Shown: positions 1-11,210 of the stretch, piece by piece
Layout of the letters: each line of letters starts with the position of its first letter
Position numbering within the stretch: the first letter of the stretch is position 1
The notes under the pieces: model-generated
Seen by the model: only the letters and a program-made list of their open reading frames with translations
Told to the model about the DNA's origin: nothing
Databases searched by the model: none
Translations under genes and position numbers: made by a program
NCBI RefSeq assembly: GCF_963662255.1
Contig: NC_085051.1
Span: forward strand, 54,785,101 to 54,849,100
DNA from: Cinclus cinclus
Taxonomy: Eukaryota > Chordata > Aves > Passeriformes > Cinclidae
DNA: 64,000 bases
Direction of reading: 5' to 3'

Positions 1-3000
1 CCAGCATCTTTTCTCTGGCTGCTGCTGGGAACTCCCCACTGAATCATCCCACACTCTGCACACATACATGCATTTCCTTCTGTTTCCTTCTGGAGAAACC
101 AATCTCTGTGCATGCTCTGAGAGCACTTGAGGTCAGACAGTAGGGCCAGTCACCCAGGTATCAGACAGGCAGAAGTGTGTTCTCAGGAACACTTCAATTT
201 TCCAATTTTCAAATTTTTCAAAACTTTCAAAATGAAAGTCTGTCACTTTGTACTGTCATACTGGGAACTGGAAGTATCCCGAACCTTTGGAGGGAAGTGG
301 TAAATGAGCAAAAAATAGGCCCTGAGAATGCACCTACTCCTGTAAGGAGCCATGAGCTTGTATTGCTGTCATATTCTGAAGACTCAGCTACATGTGTGAT
401 AACCACATTGAGAAAAATTGCAGCTGGCCTTCCTCTCCATAATGTCCAGGAAGGGGGAAGAGTAGGATTTGGATCAGAGGGCAGAGTATTCCCCACAACA
501 CACAAGTTTGCCCTATTGCACATACTCACTTCACTGAAGAGTAGTGCCACTAGCTGGATCAAAGAACATCATGCAGAAAAATATCCTTCCTTGTTATAAC
601 AAAGTGGGATTGTGAAGTGTTGGTAGTCTCCTTACTGCAAGGTTGGGTTTGCCAGGCTTCATGCTGTTTGTTCATGCTGCACCCTCACTAGCAAGACTCA
701 AAGGTGCCTCCAGTTCCCCTTGTTCAGTTCTCTTCCAGGTAGAAACACCCATCCACCACAATTAAATCACTTCTCAACATCTTGTCTGACAAGCAAAGAG
801 CATCCTGGCCCCCAAAGCTCATTTTCCATTTGCACCCTGACTTCACTGACCCTCCTTTGCACACTCTGGTGTCTTCAGGTCCCTTCACTGCACTAGCACA
901 AGCCACTCTAGTAAGAGATGGAAGATTGCTTTCCCAATTGCGTGTCACTCCACCTTCACCCCTCTGTGAAAGAGCCAGACATTTCTTGTCACACCTCAAC
1001 ACAGAAAGCATCTCTAGACATTGTTGGCACCACGTCCCCAAGCAGTCTTCCATCCTGTGGGCAGACCTGGGGTTTGTTTGAGATGGAGAGCTTGCAGCCA
1101 TGCCAGGCTTCCCAGGTAGCATGTGCCAGAGCATATGTAGCTTAAGGGAACAGAAATGTAAAGAACAGGCTGACTATCCTTCCCCCTCGCCAGCCAAGTT
1201 CTGCACATGTTCCCCAGTAAAATTCCCAAATGAGGTTCAGGCGTTTAACTCATTATCATCAGAGAGTTCCCCACCAGACTGAAGGGTGTCCAGACAGATG
1301 ACAAACATTCCATCCAAGCAATGTGGATCACCAAAATCCACCACTGCAGCACAGCTGCTTTGGACTGGAACACAGTAGATTTCTTAAGCCAGGAGTGTTA
1401 CACAACCATTGCCTAGAAAGAAGGAAATCAAGAAAACTTCTCTAGTTTAAATCACAGCAGAAAATTAAGCAAATTAAAAGTGGGCTCAGCCAATGACATT
1501 TAGACTCCAACAGCAGGGAATGGAAGGTCCTGGTGGTTCTAGTGGCCAAAAGCCACCAGGAAATTAAAACTAGCTTTCTCTTTGGGAGTCTGGAGGCCAG
1601 CAACACCACTGCCTCTACCAGCACTGAATCAGTCCTAGCTTGACCCCACCTGACAGAACTTCCTGCAACATCTGGATATCTTTTGGGTGTCTCTGCCAAG
1701 TTGCAGCTTGTTCCCAGCCTGCTGAGTTCATGAGACCTAAAAACACACAGAGCTGGCAGTGGCAGAGGAGAGAACTGTACTGAGAGCTTGGCTGTTCCTT
1801 TGCCAGCAACCACGTGGGCACAGATGGGGCACAGGCCACCAGGGATGGTCCAGACTTCACTGGCAACAGCAGCCCCACACTGGCCAAGGAGAGGTGGCCA
1901 GGTCCTGTCCCTATCCCTGGTAGCTCTGCCCAGGGGCCTGTATCCAATCAAGCTCCAACAGGATCTGCTCTCAGGAAGGGATTTGCCCTTCCTTACACAA
2001 GTTGGCTGTGCAGGGTGGTGAGTCATGGCACCTGGGGGCCAGCTGAGTGAGCAGGGCTCCCTGGGACAGATGTGCCTCTGTCTGTCCAACACATTCCCTA
2101 CAGGAATACAGACACTAACTCCAGAAAAATTCTCCCTGTCTCTTGTGCAAACTCCCACCCGAGCAGAGTGCTTTCCTATGGATTCAGTTAAAATTTTGGT
2201 GCCCTCCGCAAACCACTGGGCATCTACATCATAACAAAACATCAGATCTGGTTTGAAAAAACACCATCCTGTGTCAGCGAGGCCCTACAGGACACAGGGA
2301 TAATAAGGACACTAGCAAATGCCTGACAGTGATGGGTCATGACGGCAGGCAGACCCGCTTGGGGTGTCCACGCTGGCACTGGCACGGTGGGTGATGGGCA
2401 TTGCAGGTTTCCTCAGTGGCACAGCTGCCTGAGCTGAACTGCATTTCTGAATAAGAAAGCAAAGCCCTGGTTTGGTGTTTTTGTGCATGTAGAGGGTGTG
2501 CCGTGGAGCCAGAGTGTCTGGGACAGCCGTGGCCAGAGGAAGCCGCTGTGGCCGCTCGCGGAGGAGGAAGTCAGAGAGTGCTGGGTTTTGCTGGAGAGCA
2601 GGGGAGTGGCGGGGGGAGCTGGAGAAGGGAGTCCAGCCTAAGAAAAGAGCACGGAAGGAAGAGGCTTGGAAAGCACTCTGCTGGTGCGGATGGGGAGGAG
2701 AGGCTGGGAAAGGAGCTTGTCCCTACAGACAGCTTTGTGAGATGTGGGAGAAAGGGCTGAGATTTCAAGATGGAGGGACTGGAAGGAGCGGGCTGGGTGA
2801 GGTGGAGAATTGCTTCCAAATGGAAAGTAGTGGCTGGAACTGGAGGGTGAAACCCAAGCATACTAGGAGGTACGGAAAATGTCACTAGTGATCAAAAGTC
2901 ATCATTCTGAACTGCTGAAATTTTGTGTGAAATGAGAGGCATCCTGGAGCAGCCAAGATGAACAAAACCCAAAACTTTGCCCTCAGGTATGTGTAGCAAA

Positions 3001-3489
3001 CACACAATCATTCTTGCCTTGTAGACTCATGGCTTCATTTCACCATCATTTTTGTTTTGCTTGGTTAAAACCCTTAAGCTTTACCTGGCACCATTTAAAT
3101 GTGATGAAAAGGAGCAGAAAAGCAGGGAATGGGCACATGTTTTTTGCTGGAAAATCCCCAGGTGTCTGCACACAAGCAGAGAGCAGACCAAAGTCATGCA
3201 GTCAGGAGCAGGCTGGAAACATCCAGCAGTACATGAGGCACATCACCAGCGTGTGCTGCAGGCTCTCTTCCACTGCATGGAAAAGCCAAGCCAGCAAATA
3301 CTGGTGAAAACAGCCCCAAGGGTAATGGCAACTGGCCATGGGGCAGTGCCAGGGCAGGATTTCTTGGGAGCTGGGGCAGGAAAAGAGATCTGCTATGTCC
3401 CAGCCACAAGACAGCCCCCATAAAGGAGTCAAGTAATGAATGGTGCTCTCTGGGTATGAATTTTACCTGCCAGTCCTGCTGAACCAGAT
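1..3489. other. Unique sequence, no confident gene
   Basis: I recognise no repeat family, RNA gene or protein family here. The stretch from about 1.4 to 2.9 kb is richer in G+C than its surroundings, so long stop-free frames appear on both strands. A small purine-rich patch near 2515-2565 contains several CpGs but is too short to call a CpG island. A possible donor (cag/gtatgt) sits at about 2985 without a convincing acceptor upstream of it. Confidence 0.5.
1442..2242 (-). other. Longest open frame in window (266 codons), unrecognised
   Basis: The frame runs from an ATG at 2242 to TAG at 1442 on the minus strand. I do not recognise the protein. It shows no signal peptide, repeat or catalytic motif, and its composition (rich in Arg, Ser, Leu and Trp) is like that of random frames in G+C-rich DNA. 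A rough estimate from a stop rate of 0.04 to 0.045 per codon gives fewer than one such frame expected by chance in 64 kb, so it is unusual but not decisive. An acceptor-like pyrimidine run ending in AG lies inside it near 1741, which would fit an intron crossing the frame better than an intact single-exon gene. Most likely a chance frame. Confidence 0.12.
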
Positions 3490-3918
3490 CCAAGTGTGCA
3501 TGTCCAGAGCAGGGTGACAAAGCTGGGGAAGCACAAGGCCTATGAGGAACAGCTGTGGAAGCTGGGGGTGTTTGGCCTGGAGGAAAGGAGGCTCAGGGGG
3601 TACCTTATCCCTCTCCACAACTCCCTGAGAAGAGGTTGTAGCAAGGTGGGAGTCGCTTCTTCTCCAGGGTGAAAAGTGATGGACAAGAGGAAACAGCCTT
3701 GAATTGTGCATGGATTGGATGTTAGGAAAAATTTCTTTACTCAAAGGTTGGTCAGGCACAGGAAGAGGCTGTCCAGGGAAATGGTTGAGTTATCATCCTT
3801 GGAGGCATTTAAATGATATGTGGATGTGGCACTCAGTGACGTGGTTTACTGGTGACTTGGCAGTGTTAGGTGATCATTTTAGAGGTCTTTTGCAACCTTA
3901 ACAATCTTATGATTCTAA
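3490..3918 (+). mobile_element. CR1 LINE fragment (3' part)
   Basis: This is a 5'-truncated CR1 retroposon in sense orientation. It shows the typical order of the CR1 3' region: the block around 'gtccagagcagggtgac', the segment reading as a 'ctggaggaaaggaggctcag' relative, the 'ggatgttaggaaaaatttct' block, 'ctgtccagggaaatggttga', and the ending 'ttatgattctaa', which matches the short 3' terminal repeat of CR1. It covers roughly 430 bases of a multi-kilobase element, as expected from incomplete reverse transcription. The similarity to the remembered family pattern is high, so this is one of the younger copies in the window. No intact open reading frame remains. Confidence 0.93.
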
Positions 3919-5713
3919 GTGCTTCCTGCCCAGCCCAGCCCAGGATTAAAAACTGTGTTTGTTGTTGTGTCCTAACACCTATATCCCTTTGAATGTGCCC
4001 TGGAGATGTCTTAATCAACTGCTGATTGAATAAACTCCTTACCCAAGGGCAGTTCAGGATTTAGCAACAGCCTACAGTGCAGCTGGCAGCACCCAGCAAG
4101 TGCTCTCCAGTGCATGGCAGTCCCTTGGTTTATGCTGTTTGGTCCCTGGCACTTGCTGCCATCAAAGGGTTTGCAGAAATCCAGATGGGAGGTGGCTGAT
4201 GACAAAGCTCAGCAGAGTCAGAACTGATCTGCAGAAATGCTGTGTTGGGCTCAGACTGGCTGGAGATCAGAAGTGATGTATGAGTGAAAGAAGAGTGTCT
4301 TGCTGATGTGGTTCCTAACTCCTGGGCTGTGGTCTGAGGTTCTCATGTTGGCCTCTGATGTGTACCTAGTGAGGTTTGAAAACAAAGTCTCTCCAAGAAC
4401 AAACAAAGAGGCAGAGCAGAGCTGCTTGGGGTTGCCTGTCTTGTGACTGGAGACTCCAGAGCCCAATAAAATATGAGATGTAGCTGTGGCAGGGCTTTTA
4501 CAACATCTGTAGGCACCCTTTGTGCCTGCTGTGGTTGGGGTCCTTTTGCTGCTTTTCCCTGCACGCTAATGAGGTTTCTCTCTCCCTAAAGCAGAGGCAA
4601 GAATTCACAGAAATAATAGGAGAGCAGCATATCTGAGTACTGTCCCCTTCTGCCAAGTGTTTGTTGCAAGTAGCCAAAATGATCAAAAGTTGACCTGGAG
4701 GGGAAAAGAATGAGAGACACGTTTGCAAATCCTGACTAAAGACACTGTGTGAAGCAAAGCAACAAAATTGTAGTTTCTTTTTAGTTAAGTAGAGTTTTAG
4801 TAAGGAGTGGCATATATTGTGGCTAGCACACACAGAATTTGAATGTGTTAAATATTTCTAAAATTATATGGCACTCTGTTGTGTGTTATTATGGGTCTAT
4901 TTGGGGTTTTTACCTGCAACAGCCCTAACAATTAAGTCTGTATAATTCTGGCTAAACCATCCTACAAGGTCAGAATTGTGGTCTGTGCTTAAGCAAAGAG
5001 AAAAGCTGAGGTTTGTGAAGAACAACTTGCCAGGCTGGAAAACATGTAGCACCTGTATTCTCCAATCACACATGGGAAAACAGATGCTGGTTTTCCCCAC
5101 CAGCATTTTTCCTGGTCTTCAATAACTGAACTGAATGCTATCAGCCTGTGGAAGGAGGTAACAATGTCACAGGCACTGAAGTAATTTCTAATAACTATGG
5201 AAAATATCCAGAAATAATTTTCTGCAAACACAATCTAAGTTCACCATTTCTGCTCCTGATGAGCAATATCTTAGGCATTTCTGGATGTCTTCTTGATTTT
5301 TAATGTGACTTGGAGTGTGTTAATGTTAATTACAAGTACCAAGAGCTTTGCAGGTTCTGCTGATTTGGATGGAAAGGCAAAGTATATCCTGTCTTGTTTA
5401 ATGATTCAACCCTGTAATTGGTAGTTTCAGTTCTGATGGCAAAAATCACCATGGTAGTAGAGATGCAGAAATAGTAACCTGCTGTTCAGATTCCCAGCCT
5501 GATCTTTACTATCGGAGTTGTAAACTTGAAACTTCTACAAAATAAAACTGTATCATCTTCCTTAGCAGACAGGGAATTTATAGAGCAAAATATACAATTA
5601 CCCTACAACATATATTTCTTTCTTTAGTAAGTCTGTCACTAGAATTTTCCACTAAGTATGGAAAATTTAGTGCAAATGTATTAAACATTTATCATAGAAA
5701 AAGATTAGCAACT
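3919..5713. other. Unique sequence between CR1 and TA/TG repeats
   Basis: No gene or repeat family recognised. Base composition falls steadily toward A+T-rich after 4.8 kb. A short minus-strand segment (about 4917-4990) is framed by an acceptor-like and a donor-like sequence (cag/gtaaaa) and is open in one frame, but it is too short to call. Confidence 0.4.
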
Positions 5714-5807
5714 ACATATGCATATATATATGTACACGTGTGTGTTTGTATGTATATATATATATACACCCACATATATATGTACATGCCTAAAGGCACA
5801 TATACAT
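5714..5807. repeat. TA/TG simple repeat
   Basis: Alternating purine-pyrimidine DNA made of interrupted (TA)n and (TG)n runs with several short palindromes such as catatatatatg. It is a degenerate microsatellite and is likely to be variable in length. Confidence 0.85.
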
Positions 5808-5889
5808 TTTTTCATAGGTTGACCATTTCTCACTGAGAGAGCCTTCTGTTAGTGCTGGATACAGCTACTTACCTGCTAAAAAAACCCCT

Positions 5890-5936
5890 AAATATATATA
5901 TGTATATATATATATATATATAATATATATATGATA
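5890..5936. repeat. (TA)n microsatellite
   Basis: Almost pure TA dinucleotide repeat of about 46 bases with one or two interruptions. A consensus donor (gcag/gtaagtagc) lies on the minus strand just below it at 5873, but the run itself supplies the pyrimidine-like context, so no exon is called. Confidence 0.9.
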
Positions 5937-6303
5937 TTCAGGCAATGATTCTTATCAGCCCTGCTTACCCATGACTACTCTCCCTCTTCCCCCCAAGTAT
6001 TGCTGAGCTTTTACAACCTCTTGAATAGCTAAAAATAAAAATCTTAGTTAAGAAAAGTCAACCTGACATGCTTGATCTTAGGCACCTTTCTTCCTGCTTT
6101 CAACCTGAAATCTGCTTTCTATGAGGCAGGGAGGAAAATCCCATGAAAAACTGGTAAAGGATTTGGAATGTGCTCAATACAGAGACCCAAAGAGAAATAA
6201 AGGCAATGCTTGTGTTTCATCTTTAGACATGAGGTAAGAGCATGACCATGAAATACCTCAAATAGAGACATTATCAAAACCTGAACCTTGTTTTCTCTTA
6301 CAG

Positions 6304-6554
6304 CAGCTCTTGCTCAGGGAACCTGACAGAAAGGTTTGGAAATGAAAGTGATGCTGAATATATCCAAAGAGGATTTCTTATGCCTGTGGACTCAATGCAC
6401 TTGACAGGCAGTGAGCACCTGCATGTGCTGAACAGCTGTAGATATAAAAATGTTGTCAGATTTTGCACAGGTGCAAAGAGAACTATAGAAATGAGCAGGA
6501 AGTTGCCCAAAAAGCCTCTTTGGTTTCACTCAAAGAAGACTACGTGGACAATTG
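6304..6554 (+). CDS. Candidate internal coding exon, gene unknown
   Basis: The segment follows a strong acceptor (gttttctcttacag, ending at 6303) and ends at a strong donor (attg/gtaagtaag, GT at 6555). Frame 2 is open across the whole exon: one base, 83 codons (6305-6553), then one base, so it would enter in phase 2 and leave in phase 1. The predicted peptide begins SSCSGNLTERFGNES, includes LMPVDSMHLTGSEHLHVL in the middle and a basic C-terminal part with KLPKKPLWFHSKK; it has four cysteines. I do not recognise a family. The other two frames contain stops. Seen: splice signals and the open frame. Inferred: that it is translated. A chance match in a gene-poor region remains quite possible. 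Confidence 0.33.
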
Positions 6555-6892
6555 GTAAGTAAGCACATTTCCAGGGAAATGGATTATTCCTGCAGAGGTT
6601 TGGAGGCAGGAGGGACTTAGGCACAGGGTGATCTAACCCCACCAGCTCAGATCATGAAACTGCACTGGTCCAGCTCATGCAATTTCTGTGTTTGATCCGA
6701 TTGCAGCACACGTGGTTTGATCTGCACCCACCCTTACCAGTTGTGTGTTACCAGTGAGAGTGTTCATTCGCTGGGACGAACTGGGCAGGGAGTTGCTGGT
6801 ATCTGCCTCTCTTGTCTGGCTGGAAGCTTTGCTGCAGCCTCAACATAAAGGGCTCAGCTCAGAGCTCAGTGGAAGAAACACCATGACCTGCA

Positions 6893-6957
6893 GCATTCAG
6901 GAGGCTGGCCTAGGTGACCCAAGTGTCCCCTTTGGCCTTACACTCTATGAATACTCC
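6893..6957 (+). mobile_element. Old CR1-type 3' tail
   Basis: The segment reads like the 3' end of an ancient CR1-related element: 'ggaggctggcctaggtgac', then a 'gtcccctttggcctta' relative, then 'ctctatgaat'. Only the tail is recognisable; sequence upstream to about 6600 might belong to the same insertion but has decayed beyond recognition. Confidence 0.5.
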
Positions 6958-7469
6958 TGCAAGACCAACTGCCTTAATCCCTTACCAGAGAGGTGGGGGG
7001 ATACTGATCTTCCCTCCTAAGACTTTCCATCTCTATTACGGCACACGGTCTTAAGCAGCTCACGTTCACCCATATGGCCAAGCACATACTTTGCATTTGT
7101 CTTCTGCTCTGGTGTTAATGATCCTACCAGATGCATTCACAAATTCACCCAGCACGTGCAGTCCTTTCGGAATTGTGCATCGGGTAAGAGACACCAGCCT
7201 CCAGGAGCTGAGCATGGGGAGCTCGTGTTGACTCACTCCAGCAATTTGTGGAGAACAAAAGAAATAGGTGAATTCCCTTCTTCCTCACTAAGTTTCCTGC
7301 CACTGACACAAGTGTTTCTTCAAACAAAGGATTTTCCCCCTCCTCAGATGTCCTCAGACACTGAATTTGCAGTATCTGATAACACACATTTCCATAGCAA
7401 CAAATAGTGATGACCCAAACACAGGATTATGTGACTTCACTCAGAGTTGAGCAGAATATTAACAAGGAT

Positions 7470-7612
7470 ACTGATAGCTAATACTTTCCACTCTGTGGCA
7501 CCTCCCTGCAGAGGATTTCAGGGAGCTTTACGCACATCATCCCCAGTTTGTAGAAGGAGAAATGAAGAGGAGAAGTAAGTGATCTATTCTAAGACCAAAA
7601 GAGGCTGAGCTC
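7470..7612 (-). mobile_element. MIR-like SINE relic
   Basis: The order of motifs 'gagctttacgcacatcatcc', 'ccagtttgtagaagg', 'gaaatgaagagg' and 'aagtaagtgatct' follows the reverse complement of the MIR core and 3' region (the part that in better copies reads 'ttacagatgaggaaactgaggcacagag' in pieces). Strongly diverged and without clear ends, as expected for an element that predates birds. Confidence 0.5.
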
Positions 7613-10600
7613 AGAATGTCCAGGAGGGAGGGAGGGAGAAAAGACACAAATATCAGATCTTCTGGACTCTAAGCAGCAGTGGAGCTGTCAAGGTCCTGCT
7701 CTGCCCAATTCCTGAGAGCTGTTTTCTTTGGGATAACACATCCACCTGGCTGCTTCCCATCCCCTTTCTTTGTTCCCTGTGAAGGTTCTCTGTGGTAAAA
7801 TGGCACCAGTAGGTCCAGCTGCCTTATGTTAGTACTCAGTGGGCTGGTGTTACCCCTCCCTAACAAGCCCCAAAAGCTTGGAGATTTCCTTCACTCGAAG
7901 TAATTTTCTTCAGGTGATGGGAAGGCAAAGGCAGTTTACAAACACAGGGTGCCTCAGACCTGAAATACATGAAATGTAGCTCCAGGAGTTCAAACTTCAG
8001 CAAAGGGACATTAAAGAAGCAACTGAATGAGCAAGCATCATGCAATGTTCTACTGGAGTCAAGGGAAGAGGGAGAGATCCCTCTGTCTGGACTTGCACAA
8101 CACATCATGTAAAACAACCTGTATCTCACTGACAGAGAGTTGAAAAGACTGTGGCATCTTCAGAAACTCCAGGAGCCTTTTAATTTCAAAAGAAATTTAA
8201 TGAAAATGATAAAAGGAAGCACATCTCTATCTCTCCTCCCTCAGATAATTGGGTGTAAATACCAGCTTCTTTTCATGCATCAAACCTTTTATCTGTAATT
8301 AGAATTGGCTTCATCCAGATCCACCGGTATCCCATGCTAAGAGAGCTCTGGTGGTGGAATAAAGTGCCATGTGATTATTTATTTACTCTTACAATACGTG
8401 TCAGAACACCTTTGGGAGATTTCTCTGGGTTTGGAAATAGAGCTCTGAGTGGCTGCTCTAGCTGAAGAGGTCCCTTAGCATTTCTCTATGCTATTGTGCT
8501 GCCAAGGTTTCCTCCCTGTGCTCGGAGAAGAGGGAGAATTCATTCAATGAAGCATTTGGGCATGAGTTTACCTCTAAGTATTGTAGAAAGTATCTTTAGA
8601 AACCAGGGGAAGTTAACCACGTGCTTAAACCATGCTTGAATAAATCCTGATGTTTTCTTTTGGTTTGCTGTATGTTTCAGAAAACCAATAAAGCTTTAAA
8701 AAAAAGCAGACCAAGTAAAAATTATTTTCACTCCTAGTTATCTGTTTCACCTGGGACTACTTGAAGACTTCTTTTACTGGAAAACACAATGATAATTTGG
8801 AGGGACTAATGTTGAAGATGCTTTTGGATGTGTGGGTAGGAGAGGGAAGCAGGAACTGGATGCTACCTGCATGCCATAGCCCAGTGAGTAGGATGCCCAC
8901 CTACTGTATGGGAATCCCCTTTTGCTGTACTGGTAGAACCACATAAACCTTGGTTCTTCCTTCCATCCTTCTGGGTGAGTGCCCAAGCATTCAATTTTGC
9001 AGAGCCCTGGTTGCATGAAGCTTGTTTTTCAAGGTCCCTCTCAGAAGGCTGTAGCTTGCAGGGAAGTTGTCAGCTATCCGTGTGATGTGACCTTGACCCT
9101 GCGGCAAATAAGTGGTTTCTTAATATTAGTAATGCTGAGCCAGATAAAATGTGAGAAGGGCTTTTCATACCTGCAGATGTGTTGTATAGTATGAGAGCAC
9201 AGAAAAAGTTGTCCTGTACTCACTTTGCATCTTCTCACCAGAAATAAGCCTCCCCTCACCTTTTCTACCTCCCATTTGAGAGGAGTTTGGTTGTTTAAAA
9301 AAAAACCAAAATACTTTGTGGGCCTTTTAGAGGGAACTAATAATACTCTGTGACAAAAGACCTGACTGGGTTTAGAGTGGAATTTCTGAGTGGCAGACCT
9401 TGCTGAGGATTTGAGGCAACCCCATATCCAGTTGCTATCCTGGTTCACAAAATTCTATGTATAACACAAAAAGGTGCAGAGTAAACCAGCCGAGTGTTAA
9501 AGCTCTAAGCAAGCTCATAAATTAACATCCACTATGAAAGAAAATACGTGTGTGTTACTGCACAGTTATTACACATCTCTGCTGGGGAACAGCTGCAAAA
9601 TCCCTGGGCAGCTACTGGAGCCACGGGCTACACTGCACAACTCAGAGAGATTTTAGCTATGGCTCATGTACCCTCTAGGGAGACAGGCTAGGCTTTGGAA
9701 AAATTGAAACCAAACCAAACTCACAGTAAACCAGTCTTACTGTGGGCTTTCAGCATGTGACATGAGCAGTCAGCCTGTCAAAGGAGAATTCCTTTAGGTT
9801 ATAACTCCAAAACACATTTTCTTATGGCTTGCTCTAAAGACATTTGCTATTTTTGAATAACATAGGGTGTTGATGATAGAATTTGCAGAACACTGTGATA
9901 CTGATGGAAAGTAAATTTGTCTTCTGTCCTTGTCACTGGAATAAAATCAACAAAATGTGCTGTGTCCAACAGGATCCTGTCACATTTGTACTTGGATGCT
10001 AAGAGATCTCCAGATCCTCAAGAGAATTCAGGGAGAGAAGCATTTTCCATGGCAATCCTTTTCCTATCACCTGACACAATCTTCCTCCTAGTGCCAGCCT
10101 AAAAAAATAACTTGGGAATGGATTTTGCATCAGTCAATGAGCTACCTAAAAACTGTAGAGCAAAGCAGAGCATCCTCCAGATAAATTCAGGCCAGCAATT
10201 AGAAGTGACTTGGAAGCCAAAGCACATTAAGTTGATGCCAAAAGCAAGCTGCAGTGCATCCTGCTGAAGTCCAGAGGGATCATCACACCCTGAGCTGGCT
10301 GCAATGGCCTTGCCAACACCCACCACCACCAGATGATGTGTTACAAGCAAGAAGCCTGTCTGGAAACTCAAGTGCATCTCTGTGTCCTCTGATACATCCA
10401 GATAAGTGGACCAAAGAAGCCACCTGAATTCCTGGACAGATGTCACCCACATCCCTATGAATTCCTTTGGGGGCTCATAGCAGTCCCCACGTGTTAGGAC
10501 CGTGTTGGTAGTCCTGTCTCTTACTGCTTCCTTCAAGTAAAAAGCAGGATATGACAGGCTGAATTTTGCCCTGAATTCTGTGGATAGGATGACTCAGAGA

Positions 10601-11145
10601 CTGGGATATTTCAGAGGCAAAAGAGATCAGTGCTTGCTGGGCAAAGGGTGGTCTTTGCAGCAAGGAAGCTGATGCTTCCCTCCTTTAGGGAGCTGACACT
10701 CAGCTGCAGTGGCAGCCAGAGACTTCTCCTCACCACATCTCTGCCGACATTGCTTCAGTTAATTTGGTGAAGAAACACTGAAGGGGAAGTGACTTTGATG
10801 TTTCTTGGATGAAAGTATATATAGACCAGCCAGTGCCTTGTGCTTTACATGCATGGCCAGGTCAGCGTGGATTTTACACTCAGACAAGCAAGAGCTGTAG
10901 CACAATGGACCTGTGTGTGAGGGAGGGAGGGACCAGATGCCCAGATGCTTCCTTCCCCACCTTGACCCAGTAGTGGCATGCACATGTCTTGCTTTTTCTT
11001 CTTAAAGATCGTGGTCATTTCCAACTCCCTGCAACATTTCCCAAGGGCTCAGCTCATGCTGCTTACCATGCACCAGGCTTCATTTCCACCACTTATATTA
11101 CATAGAATATTCCTTGTTACTAGATGCTTTGGGTTTCTATCTGTG
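7613..11145. other. Unique sequence, some blocks resembling conserved noncoding DNA
   Basis: No gene recognised. The stretches 8200-8420 and 9460-9660 are A+T-rich, free of repeats and carry short homeobox-like words such as taattag, which is the look of conserved noncoding DNA, but no comparison is available. A 145-codon minus-strand frame at 10099-10536 starts and ends within ordinary unique sequence and shows no recognisable domain. Confidence 0.35.
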
Positions 11146-11210
11146 TGTTTCTTTTTGTTTGTTTGTTTGTTTTATTTGTTTGGTGAGTTTTTTGGTTTGT
11201 TTTTTTTTAA
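11146..11210. repeat. T-rich (TTTG)n low-complexity tract
   Basis: A run of TTTG units mixed with T homopolymer stretches on the plus strand. It could be the remnant of a poly-A tail of an antisense retroposon, but no element body is recognisable beside it. Confidence 0.8.

Noticed and set aside
5820..5990. Consensus minus-strand donor at 5873
   Set aside because: The supposed exon would be a TA microsatellite and a T-rich run, so the signal is a by-product of the repeat.
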